Assembly (NCBI RefSeq): GCF_000733775.1
Contig: NZ_JPOE01000002.1
Location: 1,984,001 to 2,048,000 of the forward strand
DNA from: Thiomonas sp. FB-Cd
Lineage (GTDB): Bacteria; Pseudomonadota; Gammaproteobacteria; Burkholderiales; Burkholderiaceae_C
Length of the DNA: 64,000 nt
Direction: 5' to 3'
Positions 9,064 to 18,882 of the stretch are shown here, piece after piece. The notes beneath the pieces are model-generated. The model worked only from the letters and a program-made list of their open reading frames with translations, did not search any database and was not told the origin of the DNA. Each line of letters starts with the position of its first letter. Position 1 is the first letter of the stretch. The translations under genes were made by a program, and so were the position numbers.

Positions 9064-9268
9064 GGTGCGGAGAGCCCAGGCGAACGGCAGCGAACCCTGC
9101 GCTTCCCGGTGGTTGGTCCACCTCGACGGGCCGCAAGCGGAGCCTTCCGCCGCGTCGTCTTATCGCCAGTTGCGCAGACGCAGAATGGTACAGCAGCAAA
9201 CCGTCATCGCGAGCGCCGCTCAGCCAATTCCCGACGCCCGGCAAGCCTGCCTTAAAAAGGCTGGGCGA

Positions 9269-10150
9269 TCAAACGCTGTGCTTGATCGCCTGGGGGGCTT
9301 CAGGCTGGCTGCTGGCGGTTTGCTCGGCCTTCGCTGCCGGCGGTTGAGGCTTGGCCGCAGGGGCCGCAGCTGTCACGGCTGCATCCGCCGGAACCTTGAC
9401 ACCGGCCACGACGTGCTGAAGGCGGGCCTGCTCAGCGAGCACCTTGGCGGCGTACCCGCCTTCGGTGGCGTTCGACGTGGCGCCCACATACATCCGCAAA
9501 CCGGCTTGCAGCGATCCGCCGCGGGCAATGGCGTCTTTGAGCACCACCGCCCCCACCTTCACGTTGGCCATGGGGTCGATGCTGGCGCGCGGGCCTCCGT
9601 AGGGCGCGAACTTGTCCCGGTGCACGCTTGCCATGACCTGCATTAGCCCAGTGGCCCCGACAGGACTTTGCGCATAGGGGTTGAAGGACGACTCCACGGC
9701 CATGACGGCCAGAATCAATGTGGGATCGAGATGCTCCTGCTTGCCCACCTGCCATGCGCGACTCACCAGTTCTTGCATGGCCAGGGGCGCAATGCTGTAG
9801 CGGTGCGACAGCCAGTTGGCCACGACCATCTGCGCACGCGTCAACTGCGGGCCGGGCGGGGCTGCCGCGGGCTGCGGCGCGGTCTGCGCGGTCTGCGCGG
9901 TCTGCAAAGTGGCCGAGGCCTGCTGGCCCAGGGCCTGAAGCTCCTCCACCGCGGCCTTGCGTGCCGCCACCCACTGCGTGACGCCCTTTTCAAGCGACAC
10001 CACCGTTTGCGGGTGCATATACAGGTAGGCCCCTGCGGCAACAACGAAAAAACCCACCATCATCAGTGTGTGGTGGGTCCACTCCAGGACTTCGGCGCCA
10101 ACGGTGCGCCAGCTCAATGGCTGGGGTTGGGCCTGCGAGGCATTCGACAT
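9269..10150 (-). CDS. Membrane-anchored lytic transglycosylase (SLT domain)
   Basis: The protein is predicted to cleave peptidoglycan glycan strands, forming 1,6-anhydromuramyl ends, in the periplasm. The start is ATG 10150, preceded by CAGGAG, giving 293 residues. A transmembrane anchor lies near residues 22-41 (HHTLMMVGFFVVAAGAYLYM), followed by an Ala/Pro/Gln-rich linker. The SLT domain follows, with the catalytic-Glu motif VMAVESSFNPYAQS, then GATGLMQVM and AGLRMYVGAT in place of the usual GxxxYNxG. The C-terminus is a low-complexity Ala/Pro tail. The altered final motif could affect activity. Confidence 0.8.
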   Translation of the reverse strand: MSNASQAQPQPLSWRTVGAEVLEWTHHTLMMVGFFVVAAGAYLYMHPQTVVSLEKGVTQWVAARKAAVEELQALGQQASATLQTAQTAQTAPQPAAAPPGPQLTRAQMVVANWLSHRYSIAPLAMQELVSRAWQVGKQEHLDPTLILAVMAVESSFNPYAQSPVGATGLMQVMASVHRDKFAPYGGPRASIDPMANVKVGAVVLKDAIARGGSLQAGLRMYVGATSNATEGGYAAKVLAEQARLQHVVAGVKVPADAAVTAAAPAAKPQPPAAKAEQTASSQPEAPQAIKHSV

Positions 10151-10435
10151 ACGGTTCTCCTGTGTCAAAAAGCGCCTGCACTGCGCGCTGCGCAACGAAG
10201 CGCAGCGGGTAGGCACGGAGCCGGGCACAGATCCGAAATGGGCTCGGGATTCGAGCCTCGCGCCTAAGATGCGTTGCATCGGGGCCGGCTTGTCTCGGGC
10301 CGGAGGCTGTTTCGGGGCGATTTGTTGGCACGCCGCACTGTGCTGGCGGTCTGTCGTGCTCAAGCAGGATGGATTTTAGGGTTTGCTTATATCCTGTCAA
10401 TCTATACGGTCAATCAAAACCAAACTTTTAGATCT

Positions 10436-11971
10436 ATGCAATATCAAGATCTCCGGGATTTCATGGGGTCCTTGCAAGCCCAGGGTGAACTGATCGAGGT
10501 GCATGACAGCGTCTCGCCCCGTCTGGAAATGACCGCCGTGTGCGACGCGATGCTGCAGCGCGCGGGCCCCGCTCTGCTCTTTCGCAAGCCTTCGGGCTAT
10601 GCCATGCCGGTGCTCGGGAATTTGTTCGGCACCCCCAAACGGGTGGCCCTGGGCATGGGCGCCAGCGACGTGAGCGAATTGCGCCGCATCGGCCAGGTGC
10701 TGGCGCGCCTGAAACAGCCGGAGCCGCCCAAAGGCCTCAAGGATGCGGGCGAGTTGCTGCACCTGGTGCGCGCCGTATGGGACATGCGCCCCGCGGAAGT
10801 GCGCAAACCGCCCTGCCAACACATCGTGCGCGAAGGCAGCGACGTGGACCTGAACACGCTTCCCTTGCAAACCTGCTGGCCGGGGGACGCGGCGCCTTTG
10901 CTCACATGGGGTCTGGTGGTCACACGCGGGCCGCTCAAGCCGCGGCAGAACCTGGGCATCTACCGCCAACAGCGCATCGGCCGCAACCAGCTGATCATGC
11001 GCTGGCTGGCGCACCGCGGAGGCGCGCTGGACTTTCGTGAGCATGCCGCCACGCACCCCGGCCAGCCCTTCCCGATCGCCGTGGCCTTGGGCGCGGATCC
11101 GGCCACGATCCTTGGCGCAGTCACGCCGGTGCCTGACAGCTTGTCCGAATACCAGTTCGCGGGACTTTTGCGTGGCGGGCGCACGGAGCTTGCCCGCTGT
11201 GTTGGCCTGGATCTGCAGGTGCCGGCTCGCGCGGAAATCGTGCTCGAGGGTCATATCCAGCCGGCTTCCCCGGGGTTTGCGGGCGAAAGCGAAACCGGGG
11301 TGCATCTCAAGGAGATCGGCGGCTATCTGCATGCGCTGGAGGGCCCCTTCGGCGACCACACGGGCTACTACAACGAGCAAGACTGGTTTCCGGTCTTCGA
11401 GGTGCAGCGCATCACGCAGCGCGAAGACGCCATCTACCACTCCACCTACACGGGCAAGCCGCCGGATGAGCCGGCAGTGCTGGGCGTGGCCCTCAATGAG
11501 GTGTTCGTGCCGCTGCTGCAGCAGCAGTTTCCCGAAATCACCGATTTTTATCTGCCGCCAGAGGGCTGCTCATACCGCCTGGCTGTGGTGTCCATGCGCA
11601 AGCAATATGCCGGCCATGCCAAGCGCGTGATGTTCGGCGTGTGGAGTTTCCTGCGCCAGTTCATGTACACCAAGTTCATCATCGTGACGGACGACGACGT
11701 GGACATCCGCAACTGGCGCGACGTCATCTGGGCTGTCACGACGCGCATGGATCCGGTGCGCGACACGCTGCTGATCGACCACACGCCGATCGATTACCTG
11801 GACTTCGCCTCGCCCGAGTCGGGCCTCGGAGGCAAGATGGGGCTGGACGCCACCCACAAATGGCCAGGAGAAACGCACCGCGAATGGGGTCGCGTGATCG
11901 TGCCCGACGCGCAGGCAGCGCAGCGCGCGCAAGCCCTGGTGGACAGGCTGCTGGAAGGCACACCCACTTGA
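10436..11971 (+). CDS. ubiD: 4-hydroxy-3-polyprenylbenzoate decarboxylase UbiD
   Basis: UbiD removes the carboxyl group of 3-polyprenyl-4-hydroxybenzoate in ubiquinone synthesis, using prenylated FMN made by UbiX. ATG 10436 gives a standard 511-residue protein. Typical UbiD landmarks include [59 protein letters not shown], and [20 protein letters not shown] in the active site. The C-terminal part carries [16 protein letters not shown] and [17 protein letters not shown]. The 45 bases before the start are AT-rich and probably hold the promoter. It runs in the same direction as the DUF748 gene, 33 bases ahead. Confidence 0.96.
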   Translation: MQYQDLRDFMGSLQAQGELIEVHDSVSPRLEMTAVCDAMLQRAGPALLFRKPSGYAMPVLGNLFGTPKRVALGMGASDVSELRRIGQVLARLKQPEPPKGLKDAGELLHLVRAVWDMRPAEVRKPPCQHIVREGSDVDLNTLPLQTCWPGDAAPLLTWGLVVTRGPLKPRQNLGIYRQQRIGRNQLIMRWLAHRGGALDFREHAATHPGQPFPIAVALGADPATILGAVTPVPDSLSEYQFAGLLRGGRTELARCVGLDLQVPARAEIVLEGHIQPASPGFAGESETGVHLKEIGGYLHALEGPFGDHTGYYNEQDWFPVFEVQRITQREDAIYHSTYTGKPPDEPAVLGVALNEVFVPLLQQQFPEITDFYLPPEGCSYRLAVVSMRKQYAGHAKRVMFGVWSFLRQFMYTKFIIVTDDDVDIRNWRDVIWAVTTRMDPVRDTLLIDHTPIDYLDFASPESGLGGKMGLDATHKWPGETHREWGRVIVPDAQAAQRAQALVDRLLEGTPT

Positions 11972-12004
11972 TTTTGCTTGTTCGGGGCCTGGCCGAGGCG
12001 GATA

Positions 12005-15000
12005 ATGCTTGGTATGCCCCACACTGCCTCCCTTTGGCTGCGACGCCTGGCTTGGGTTTTGCTGGGTTTGCTGCTGTTGCTCGTGCTGGTGTTCGCCACC
12101 ACACCGTGGAGCGTGCCTGCGCTGCTGCGGGACAAGGCGCCGCAGTGGATTGCGCAAAGCCTGGGCCGCCAGGCCCGCATCGGGCCGGTGGCCTTCAACC
12201 CGCTGAAGCTGCGCCTGCAGGTGGACGACCTGCGCGTGCGCAACGCTGCAAACACCGCTGACGCGCTGCGCGTGCAGCGCGCCGATGTGCAATTGAGCTG
12301 GCGCACCCTGTGGGGCGGCAAGCCGCAAATCGCCGCGCTGCTTCTCCAGCAGCCGCAGTTGCGCATCGTGCGCGAGCCGTCGGGCGCGATGGACTTCGAC
12401 GACATCCTGCAACGTCTGGCCCGTCAGCCGGCCACACCGGCGTCGGCCCCCCAGGCCTTTGCGGTGCGGGATGCCCGCATCACGGGTGGCAGCGTGGTGT
12501 TCGACGACCAGGCCGCGCAGGTGGCAACGCGCCTCACAGGCCTGAACGTGAACCTGCCCGAGCTCTCCACGCTGGCCGGATCCAGCGGGCAGATGCGCGC
12601 ACAGGCCAGCGCCATGCTTGATGGCGCGCCTCTGCAGCTCACGGTCAGTGGCGCACCCTTTGCGACCACCTCGCCGCTGACCATCGCGGCGCAGTTGCAG
12701 GGCCTGCAGCTTGCCGTCTTTGCCCCCTATCAGCCCGCCACCCTGCCCATCCGTCTGGAAGGGGCGATGCTTTCCATACGCCTGCAGGCCCGGGTGGCGC
12801 GCGCGCACCCGGACGCCTTGACCATTGCCGGCAGCGCGCAAGTGCAAGATGGCCAGGTGCAGGTCGGCAACGCCAAGCTGGCAGGCTGGAAAAGCCTGGA
12901 CATTCAGCTCGCAAGCTTGCAACCTCTGGCGCACGTGCTGAACGTGGACGCGGTGCGCATCACGGGACTGTCGGCGCAGCTTGCGCGCACCGCCCAGGGA
13001 CTGCAGGGATTGAGCACCCACGCCCCCCCACTCCAACCCGCCACGGCGCCGAAGAAGCAGTCCACCTCGGGCCCACAGGACCCGGCAGCCACCACGAAGG
13101 TGTCAGTGCCTGCCGCGACCCCGCCGCAGGCGTCGTCCTCGCCAAACTGGACGGTGCATGTGGGTGCGGTCGTGCTGACCGACAGCCACCTTCAATGGCG
13201 CGATACAGCGGTTCATCCCGCCGTCGACTGGGCTTTCGCAGCCCCCACATTGAGCGCCGGTCCCCTGTCCTGGCCGCTCACGCAAGCGGTACCCTTCAAA
13301 GCCGAGGTCACCGGCCCGCAAGGCCTTCAAGTGCAGGTCCAGGGCGAAGGCGACCTCAAAGGCGCCCAAGGGCAACTGAGCGCCGCTCACCTCGATCCGC
13401 AGCTGGCCACGCCCTACGCGGCGCCCGCACTTGGCGCGATACAGTTGCCGCGCGGGCTTCTTGGCGCGCACGCCACGTTCACCTGGCAGGCCGATACCTC
13501 AAGCGTGCTGGCCGACGTGAGCGAGGCCCAATGGACGGGCTTCAGCTTTGGCCCTGCGGGAGGCATCAAGGCACGCGACATCACGGTGCGCAACGCAAAC
13601 CTGCGCTGGGCTTCCCATCCGCAGACCCTGTTGCTCAATGTGGGCCAAGCGCAGGTGAACGCGCTTGCCGCCGGCCGCAACGCCGCACTGCGCGCCAGCC
13701 AGCTTGCGGCGAGCAACGCCCGCATCGATCTGCAAGCGCATACCGTGCAGGTCGGCAACGTGCGCCTGCTGCAGCCCCAGGCCAGCATCGCGCGCGACAC
13801 GAACGGACAGTGGTCCTTCATGCAATGGCTGCCGCCCGATTTGCTACCCAAGGGCAAAACCCGCGCACGCGCGGCCAAGCCCTCGGCGCCGTGGCGCGTG
13901 CAGGTGCAGCAGGCACGGCTGCAGGGCGGGCGCTTTTACCTGGCCGACACGATGCCCCGGCAACCCGTGGTCGTCGCCGTCACCCGGCTCGACCTGAGCC
14001 TGCATAACGCCACCTGGCCGCAGACCCGCCCCACCGACGTCACCCTGGCCGCGCAAATCAGCGACGAGTTGCAGGCCCCGCTTGTCACGACGCCAGCGCA
14101 ACCCGCCGCCACCCCCGCCTCGGCCCCCGCGGAGGCCACCTCCGCGCCGGCCAATGCATCCCACGTCAGACCCCCGCTGCCACTCGGCGTGTCCACGGCA
14201 CCCCTGGAGGCAGGCGCGGACACCGCGGAAGACATCCCGAGCATGGGCACGCTTGCGTTCACAGGGCAGGTCTCGATCAGCCCCTTGCACGTGCGCGGCA
14301 AACTCGACGCGCGCGATCTGCCGGCGCAGATCGCCGACAACTACATGCCGCCGCGCGTGAATGCCGAGGTGCTGCGAGCGCCGACCAGCGTGGCCGGCGA
14401 CATGGATCTGCGCATGGGCCCTCAAGGCCCCAGCCTGCGCTTTGACGGCCAGGCCGGCATCCAGCATTTCGCTGCCGACACCGTGGAGCCGCATGAGCGC
14501 CTGTTGGGCTGGAACAGCCTGCTCCTCGACAAACTCCAGATCACGCACGACCCCAGTGTCCACCCCGCCACCGACATCAATATCGGGCAGATCGCGCTGC
14601 GCAACTTTTACGCCCGCGTGGTGCTCAGCGCGGATGCCAAGCTCAATCTCACACAGGTCTTCAAGCCGCTGCCCGAGCAAGGCGCATCGGCTGCGGCCCC
14701 CGCTGGCGCAGCACCTGCCGTCGTGACGCACACTGCACCGGCGGAACTCAGCCTGTCGGGCGCCGGCGCAGCCGGGCACAATGCGAGCGAATGGGGCTCG
14801 GACATTGGTCAGACCACCCAGCAGGCGCGCCCAGCGGCGCCCCTCAACCCGGATCTGGTCGTGAACGTTGGCGGCATCAGCCTGTCAAGCGGACGGGTGG
14901 ACTACACCGACCATTTCATCCGCCCGAACTACTCCACAAGCCTGTCTGCCGTGGAAGGGGCCATTGGTCCTTTTGGCACGGCGAACCCCAAGCCGGCCAC

Positions 15001-16057
15001 AGTCGCGTTGCGTGGCATAGCCCAGGACACAGCGCCGGTGACGCTGTCGGGCACGGTCAACCCCTTGGTGAGCCCCCCGCAACTCGACTTGCAGGGCAAG
15101 ATGACCGATCTGCAACTGGCGCCACTGTCGCCTTACTCGGGGCGCTATGCGGGCTACAACATCAAGCGTGGCCTGCTTTCGATGAACGTGCATTACGCCA
15201 TCGACCCCGGCGGGCGCCTGAAGGCGGACAACCAGCTCATTCTCAACCAGCTCACCTTCGGCAGCCGGGTGGAAAGCCCCGACGCCACCAAGCTTCCGGT
15301 GCTCCTGGCGGTGGACCTGCTGAAAGACCGCAACGGCAACATCGATCTCAACATCCCCATCTCCGGCTCGCTCAATGATCCCGAGTTCAGCCTGGGCTCG
15401 GTCATTGCCAAGGCAGTCGTCCATCTCCTGGCGCGCGCGATCACCGCGCCGTTCACCCTGCTTGGCCACCTGCTCGGCGGCGGCGTGTCGGCTGAGCAAC
15501 TCAGCCACGTGGCTTTCCTGCCAGGGACCGCCACGCTCAAGCCGGCCGATGAACCCAAGCTCGCCGACATTGCCCGTGCGCTCAAGGCCAAGTCCGAGCT
15601 CATCCTCACCATCACCGGCGAGGTGGACCCCGCAGCTGAACGCGATGCCTATCGCGAGGCAAAGCTGAATGCCCAGATGGTCAAGTTGTGGAAGCGTGAC
15701 CTGCCCCGCGCTGAGGCCTACGCAGCCGCAAAAGCGCAGACCGTATCGCAGGCCGACTATGCCCGCGTGCTGGCGGCTGTCTACCGCGCCACCCCGCTGC
15801 CTGCCAAGCCACGCGACGTGCTGGGCCTGCCCAAGACCATTCCCGAAGCCGAGATGCAAAAGCTGCTGCTGCAGAACATCCCGGCAGGCGAGGATCGGAT
15901 GCAAGCACTGGCCATGGATCGTGCCGTGGCCCTGCGCACGGCGCTCGATGCGCTGGGCGTGCCCGGCTCGCGCCAGTTCATCGCCGCGCCCGTCCTCGTG
16001 ACCAAGCCCGACGCCAGCTGGACACCTCAAGCCAGCCTGTCCCTGACTCTGCCCTGA
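12005..16057 (+). CDS. Large DUF748/AsmA-like envelope protein
   Basis: A 1350-residue protein with an N-terminal membrane anchor (LAWVLLGLLLLLVLVFA, near residues 14-30) and a very long periplasmic part. AsmA/DUF748 proteins are thought to form beta-rich grooves that carry lipids between the inner and outer membranes. Family features are the start WIAQSLGRQARIGPVAFNP, the region RVDYTDHFIRPNYSTSLS, LDLQGKMTDLQLAPLSPYSG, and the end region HVAFLPGTATLKPADEPKL, an OmpA-like tail typical of DUF748. Linkers rich in Ala, Pro and Thr occur near residues 345-385 and 695-730. ATG 12005 has GAGG six bases upstream; ATG 12014 is an alternative. Confidence 0.85.
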   Translation: MLGMPHTASLWLRRLAWVLLGLLLLLVLVFATTPWSVPALLRDKAPQWIAQSLGRQARIGPVAFNPLKLRLQVDDLRVRNAANTADALRVQRADVQLSWRTLWGGKPQIAALLLQQPQLRIVREPSGAMDFDDILQRLARQPATPASAPQAFAVRDARITGGSVVFDDQAAQVATRLTGLNVNLPELSTLAGSSGQMRAQASAMLDGAPLQLTVSGAPFATTSPLTIAAQLQGLQLAVFAPYQPATLPIRLEGAMLSIRLQARVARAHPDALTIAGSAQVQDGQVQVGNAKLAGWKSLDIQLASLQPLAHVLNVDAVRITGLSAQLARTAQGLQGLSTHAPPLQPATAPKKQSTSGPQDPAATTKVSVPAATPPQASSSPNWTVHVGAVVLTDSHLQWRDTAVHPAVDWAFAAPTLSAGPLSWPLTQAVPFKAEVTGPQGLQVQVQGEGDLKGAQGQLSAAHLDPQLATPYAAPALGAIQLPRGLLGAHATFTWQADTSSVLADVSEAQWTGFSFGPAGGIKARDITVRNANLRWASHPQTLLLNVGQAQVNALAAGRNAALRASQLAASNARIDLQAHTVQVGNVRLLQPQASIARDTNGQWSFMQWLPPDLLPKGKTRARAAKPSAPWRVQVQQARLQGGRFYLADTMPRQPVVVAVTRLDLSLHNATWPQTRPTDVTLAAQISDELQAPLVTTPAQPAATPASAPAEATSAPANASHVRPPLPLGVSTAPLEAGADTAEDIPSMGTLAFTGQVSISPLHVRGKLDARDLPAQIADNYMPPRVNAEVLRAPTSVAGDMDLRMGPQGPSLRFDGQAGIQHFAADTVEPHERLLGWNSLLLDKLQITHDPSVHPATDINIGQIALRNFYARVVLSADAKLNLTQVFKPLPEQGASAAAPAGAAPAVVTHTAPAELSLSGAGAAGHNASEWGSDIGQTTQQARPAAPLNPDLVVNVGGISLSSGRVDYTDHFIRPNYSTSLSAVEGAIGPFGTANPKPATVALRGIAQDTAPVTLSGTVNPLVSPPQLDLQGKMTDLQLAPLSPYSGRYAGYNIKRGLLSMNVHYAIDPGGRLKADNQLILNQLTFGSRVESPDATKLPVLLAVDLLKDRNGNIDLNIPISGSLNDPEFSLGSVIAKAVVHLLARAITAPFTLLGHLLGGGVSAEQLSHVAFLPGTATLKPADEPKLADIARALKAKSELILTITGEVDPAAERDAYREAKLNAQMVKLWKRDLPRAEAYAAAKAQTVSQADYARVLAAVYRATPLPAKPRDVLGLPKTIPEAEMQKLLLQNIPAGEDRMQALAMDRAVALRTALDALGVPGSRQFIAAPVLVTKPDASWTPQASLSLTLP

Positions 16058-16230
16058 GGGCCAGGACCCCTGGCCAGCAGCCCATGCGCTGAAGCACGAA
16101 AGCGCCCGGCCCAGTGCGCCACCCCTCCCCGGTTTTGCTCCCATACCCAGACAAGGCCCGCCATTTCAAGCAATTGCAAGGCCAGCATGAAGCCGTTTCT
16201 GCCATAACCGACTTCGCAACATCGGATTGC

Positions 16231-16260
16231 TTGACGCGCCTGCACCTGCAGGCCTACATT
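16231..16260 (+). promoter_or_regulatory. Candidate sigma-70 promoter of a small RNA
   Basis: TTGACG (16231-16236) and TACATT (16255-16260) are spaced by 18 bases, giving 5/6 and 4/6 matches to the -35 and -10 consensus. The expected start of transcription, about 16267, coincides with the first base of a strong hairpin, and an intrinsic-terminator-like hairpin follows 120-150 bases later. Confidence 0.4.
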
Positions 16261-16266
16261 GACTTC

Positions 16267-16424
16267 ACCGCTGCGGTTCAGCCGCGGTGGTGGCCGGACC
16301 GGGTGGAGCCCGGGCCGGAGTCCCCCAGAATCCCTGCATCCATGCGGGGTGTGGCATGTGGCAGCAAACCCATGTGCCTCGCTGAACAAGGCCGCGATGC
16401 CACAGTGCACGCGGCCTTCTTTGT
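16267..16424 (+). ncRNA. Candidate structured small RNA with five consecutive hairpins
   Basis: Five helices follow one another without a reading frame: 16267-16276 with 16282-16291 (10 pairs, loop TTCAG); 16299-16303 with 16309-16313; 16332-16339 with 16342-16349; 16353-16361 with 16370-16378 (9 pairs, 8-base loop); and 16388-16396 with 16410-16418 (9 perfect pairs) followed by CTTTGTT. A plausible promoter sits at the right distance upstream. The next gene, msrA, starts 420 bases later, beyond the terminator, so this looks like an independent transcript of roughly 155 nt rather than a leader. I do not recognise it as 6S RNA, SRP RNA or a known riboswitch. Confidence 0.4.
16388..16424 (+). 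terminator. Intrinsic terminator of the candidate small RNA
   Basis: AAGGCCGCG (16388-16396) pairs perfectly with CGCGGCCTT (16410-16418) around a 13-base loop, followed by CTTTGTT. On the minus strand the hairpin is not followed by a T-rich stretch, so it points to + strand transcription. Confidence 0.5.
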
Positions 16425-16841
16425 TGATTGGGCTTCGCACGGTCGGCTCACGTTACCTCGCTTGCGGCGTTGGCCTGGCTGCCTCGGTCCCTCCGGCCCC
16501 TCTGCGTATCGGCTTGCCGGTTCGCCTGGTGCAACCACGCGCCTGCGCCGAACGGGTTCGACGCCTTGGCCATTGGCCATGAAGCGGTTGGGCACCGTCG
16601 GCTCGGCGGGCTCGTCCTGGAAGGGCAAAAACATCACAAACGCGCCGCTGCCAGCGCATGCGACGCCACCCCTCGGGCCGCCCCGGGAACGCGTTGCCCG
16701 TTGCTCGCCATGGGACGTAAAGCCTTGCCGCAGTGCCAAACCCATGTCGACCCGCTCGTGTTGGCATTGACCGCAAGGCCCCACGGCTGGCCAAAACTGC
16801 GGACAATCGCACCTGTTCGCCAGTGCAACCGGAGACTCACG
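16425..16841. other. Non-coding stretch upstream of msrA
   Basis: About 420 bases without a gene I can support on either strand. It probably contains the msrA promoter near its right end, but no clear boxes are visible. Confidence 0.3.
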
Positions 16842-17426
16842 ATGCAAGCTCTAAACCCCGCCGCGCCGGCCGCAACGGCCGCCAGCGTGCAGCCCGAGAC
16901 GATTACTCTCGCGGGAGGCTGTTTCTGGTGTGTCGAGGCGGCATACAACGCGGTCGACGGCGTGCTCGAGGCCACGAGTGGCTACGCCCAGGGTGAGGTG
17001 CCGCAACCCACCTACGAGCAGGTATGCGGTGGGCGCACTGGCCATGCCGAAGCCGTGCGTATCCGCTTCGATCCTTCGAGGCTAAGCCTGGACGATGTGC
17101 TTGCGATGTTTTTCACCATCCACGACCCCACAACGCCCAACCGTCAAGGCGCCGACGTCGGACCGCAGTACCGTTCCGGCATCTACTTCGAAAACCCCGC
17201 GCATCAAGCCACCGTGGGCGCCTACATTGCACGCTTGGCCGCAGGCGGCGCCTATGGCGGAGCCCCCATCACCACGGAGGTCGAGCCGCTTCGCGTGTTC
17301 TGGCCGGCCGAGGGATACCACCAGCGCTATTTCGAGCGCCACCCCGATCAGGGCTACTGCCAAGCCGTCATTGCGCCGAAGATGGTCAAGTTGCGACAAG
17401 GCTTCGCCGAAAAACTGCGCGCCTGA
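16842..17426 (+). CDS. msrA: Peptide-methionine (S)-S-oxide reductase MsrA
   Basis: MsrA repairs oxidised methionine in proteins, reducing the S-epimer of methionine sulfoxide. The 194-residue frame starts at ATG 16842 with GGAG seven bases upstream. It has the catalytic motif GGCFWCVEAAYN near residues 26-37, whose first Cys is the nucleophile. It also has the family strings VCGGRTGHAEAVRIRFDP, FFTIHDPTTPNRQGADVGPQ, YRSGIYF and FWPAEGYHQRYFERHPDQGY. A short Ala-rich N-terminus precedes the domain and has no obvious export signal, so it is probably cytoplasmic. Confidence 0.96.
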   Translation: MQALNPAAPAATAASVQPETITLAGGCFWCVEAAYNAVDGVLEATSGYAQGEVPQPTYEQVCGGRTGHAEAVRIRFDPSRLSLDDVLAMFFTIHDPTTPNRQGADVGPQYRSGIYFENPAHQATVGAYIARLAAGGAYGGAPITTEVEPLRVFWPAEGYHQRYFERHPDQGYCQAVIAPKMVKLRQGFAEKLRA

Positions 17427-17519
17427 CTCCGCCAACCCGCTGCACGGACATTGCGTGATGGGATGCCGCGCCGGCCCTGCCTGGCACCGCCGGGATTGCG
17501 CCATGCGCCCACGGCCTCC

Positions 17520-18119
17520 TCAACGACACGACTCGATGATGTCCTTCAGCTGCGCATCCGATGGCACCCCGACCAGCAATGCCGCGCGGCCGCTGGCGGT
17601 TCGCCACAACAGCACCGGGACCCCGAACAGCTTGTGGGCCCTGTAAATGGCTAGGTTTCGCGCCAGTTCCTCGCGCGCCTTGGGTGTGATCGTGGTGGCC
17701 GGCGTGATGCCGCCTCCGGGCTGGCCATTCGCGGCAAAATCGTAGTCGGCTTCATTGGTGTGGAATGCTTGCAGCGGATTCGCCGCCTGCAAGATGGCTG
17801 CCGCCTTGGGCAGGCTGCTTGGCGTGAGCATGCCGAGCACAATCCACCGCAACTGCACATCAGCTTTCCCGACGAAGGCCCGAAGCATCCCATAGAGCTG
17901 GTGGCAATAGGGACAGTTGGGGTCGAAGAATATGTAGAGCACGCGTGTGCCCCGGCCTTCACCGATCCATGTGGCCTCGTGAATTTGCGACCATACGGCG
18001 TCCGCCTGGCCTGTGCTTTGCGCGGCATGCGCCAGCGGCAGCCGCCCCACGAGCGGCAGCAGGGCCAGACTGCGCAGGACATGCCTGCGCATTGACCGGG
18101 TGCCCTGGTTGTTTGGCAT
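17520..18119 (-). CDS. Exported DsbC/DsbG-like thiol-disulfide protein
   Basis: This 199-residue protein starts at ATG 18119, with AAGGAG six bases upstream of the second of two close ATGs. It has a signal peptide (SMRRHVLRSLALLPLVGRLP, then LAHAAQ) and a thioredoxin-fold active site, YIFFDPNCPYCHQLYGML, with CPYC. The downstream region (RAHKLFGVPVLLWRTASG) supplies the cis-Pro loop (GVP). Members of this group handle disulfides in the periplasm. It lacks the long N-terminal dimerisation domain of classical DsbC/G and seems closer to the shorter DsbG-like forms. It follows pdxH with a 50-base gap and may be co-transcribed with it. Confidence 0.75.
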   Translation of the reverse strand: MPNNQGTRSMRRHVLRSLALLPLVGRLPLAHAAQSTGQADAVWSQIHEATWIGEGRGTRVLYIFFDPNCPYCHQLYGMLRAFVGKADVQLRWIVLGMLTPSSLPKAAAILQAANPLQAFHTNEADYDFAANGQPGGGITPATTITPKAREELARNLAIYRAHKLFGVPVLLWRTASGRAALLVGVPSDAQLKDIIESCR

Positions 18120-18169
18120 CGACATCTCCTTTATCGTGTGGAGGCGCTCGCGCTGCGTGGCCCGCGCCA

Positions 18170-18808
18170 TCAGGGTGCCAGGCGCTGCAACTGCCATGCG
18201 CCGTCCGAACGCCGCTGGTAAACCAGTCGGTCGTGCAGGCGTGACGGACGACCCTGCCAGAATTCCCAGGCGTCGGGCATCAGACGATAGCCGCCCCAGT
18301 GCGGCGGGCGCGGCGGGTTGAGGCCGAATTTCAAGCCGAACTCGGCCGCGCGCTTGATGAGCACGCTGCGCCCTTCAATGGGCTGGCTCTGCTCGGACGC
18401 CCAGGCGCCAATGCGCGAGGCCAGCGGCCGGCTTGCAAAATAGGCGTCGGACTCCTCCGCGCTTACCTGCTCCACGCGGCCCTCGATGCGCACGACGCGC
18501 TCGAGCTCCACCCAATGAAATTGCAGGGCGGCAAAGGGGTGGGCAGCGAGCTCACGCCCCTTGCGGCTGTGGTAGTTGCTGTACCAGACGATGCCGCGTG
18601 CATCAAAGCCCTTGATCAGTACCACACGCGTGGATGGTCGTCCACCCTCGCCCACCGTGGCCACCGTCATCGCATTCGGCTCCGGCACCTGCGCCTGCAC
18701 GGCTTCGTGCATCCAGCGTTCAAACAACGCCATCGGGTCTGCCTGCGCGTGCGCCTCGTCCAGCTCGGCGCGCGTGTAGTCTTTGCGTAAATGGGCCAGT
18801 GTGTGCAT
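18170..18808 (-). CDS. pdxH: Pyridoxamine 5'-phosphate oxidase
   Basis: PdxH oxidises pyridoxine or pyridoxamine 5'-phosphate to pyridoxal 5'-phosphate with FMN. The frame of 212 residues from ATG 18808 has [20 protein letters not shown] (FMN phosphate site), [20 protein letters not shown], the segment [20 protein letters not shown], and the C-terminal signature (LRLHDR-like [12 protein letters not shown] ... WQLQRLAP) that binds substrate. Length and order are normal for the family. It makes the cofactor used by GlyA elsewhere in the window. Confidence 0.96.
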   Translation of the reverse strand: MHTLAHLRKDYTRAELDEAHAQADPMALFERWMHEAVQAQVPEPNAMTVATVGEGGRPSTRVVLIKGFDARGIVWYSNYHSRKGRELAAHPFAALQFHWVELERVVRIEGRVEQVSAEESDAYFASRPLASRIGAWASEQSQPIEGRSVLIKRAAEFGLKFGLNPPRPPHWGGYRLMPDAWEFWQGRPSRLHDRLVYQRRSDGAWQLQRLAP

Positions 18809-18882
18809 GGGACGAGTATAGAAACTCACACGACGACCGCGTCGGCGCGCCGGGATCGCCTCGACCTCACCGTTCTATCGCG

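Noticed and set aside
9004..9268. A known riboswitch (glycine or tetrahydrofolate) ahead of glyA
   Set aside because: None of the conserved cores of these classes could be seen; only the perfect hairpin at 9036-9063 is supported.
11570..13036. A minus-strand open frame of about 490 codons over ubiD and the DUF748 gene
   Set aside because: It spans the boundary between two well-supported genes and has no motif or ribosome site.
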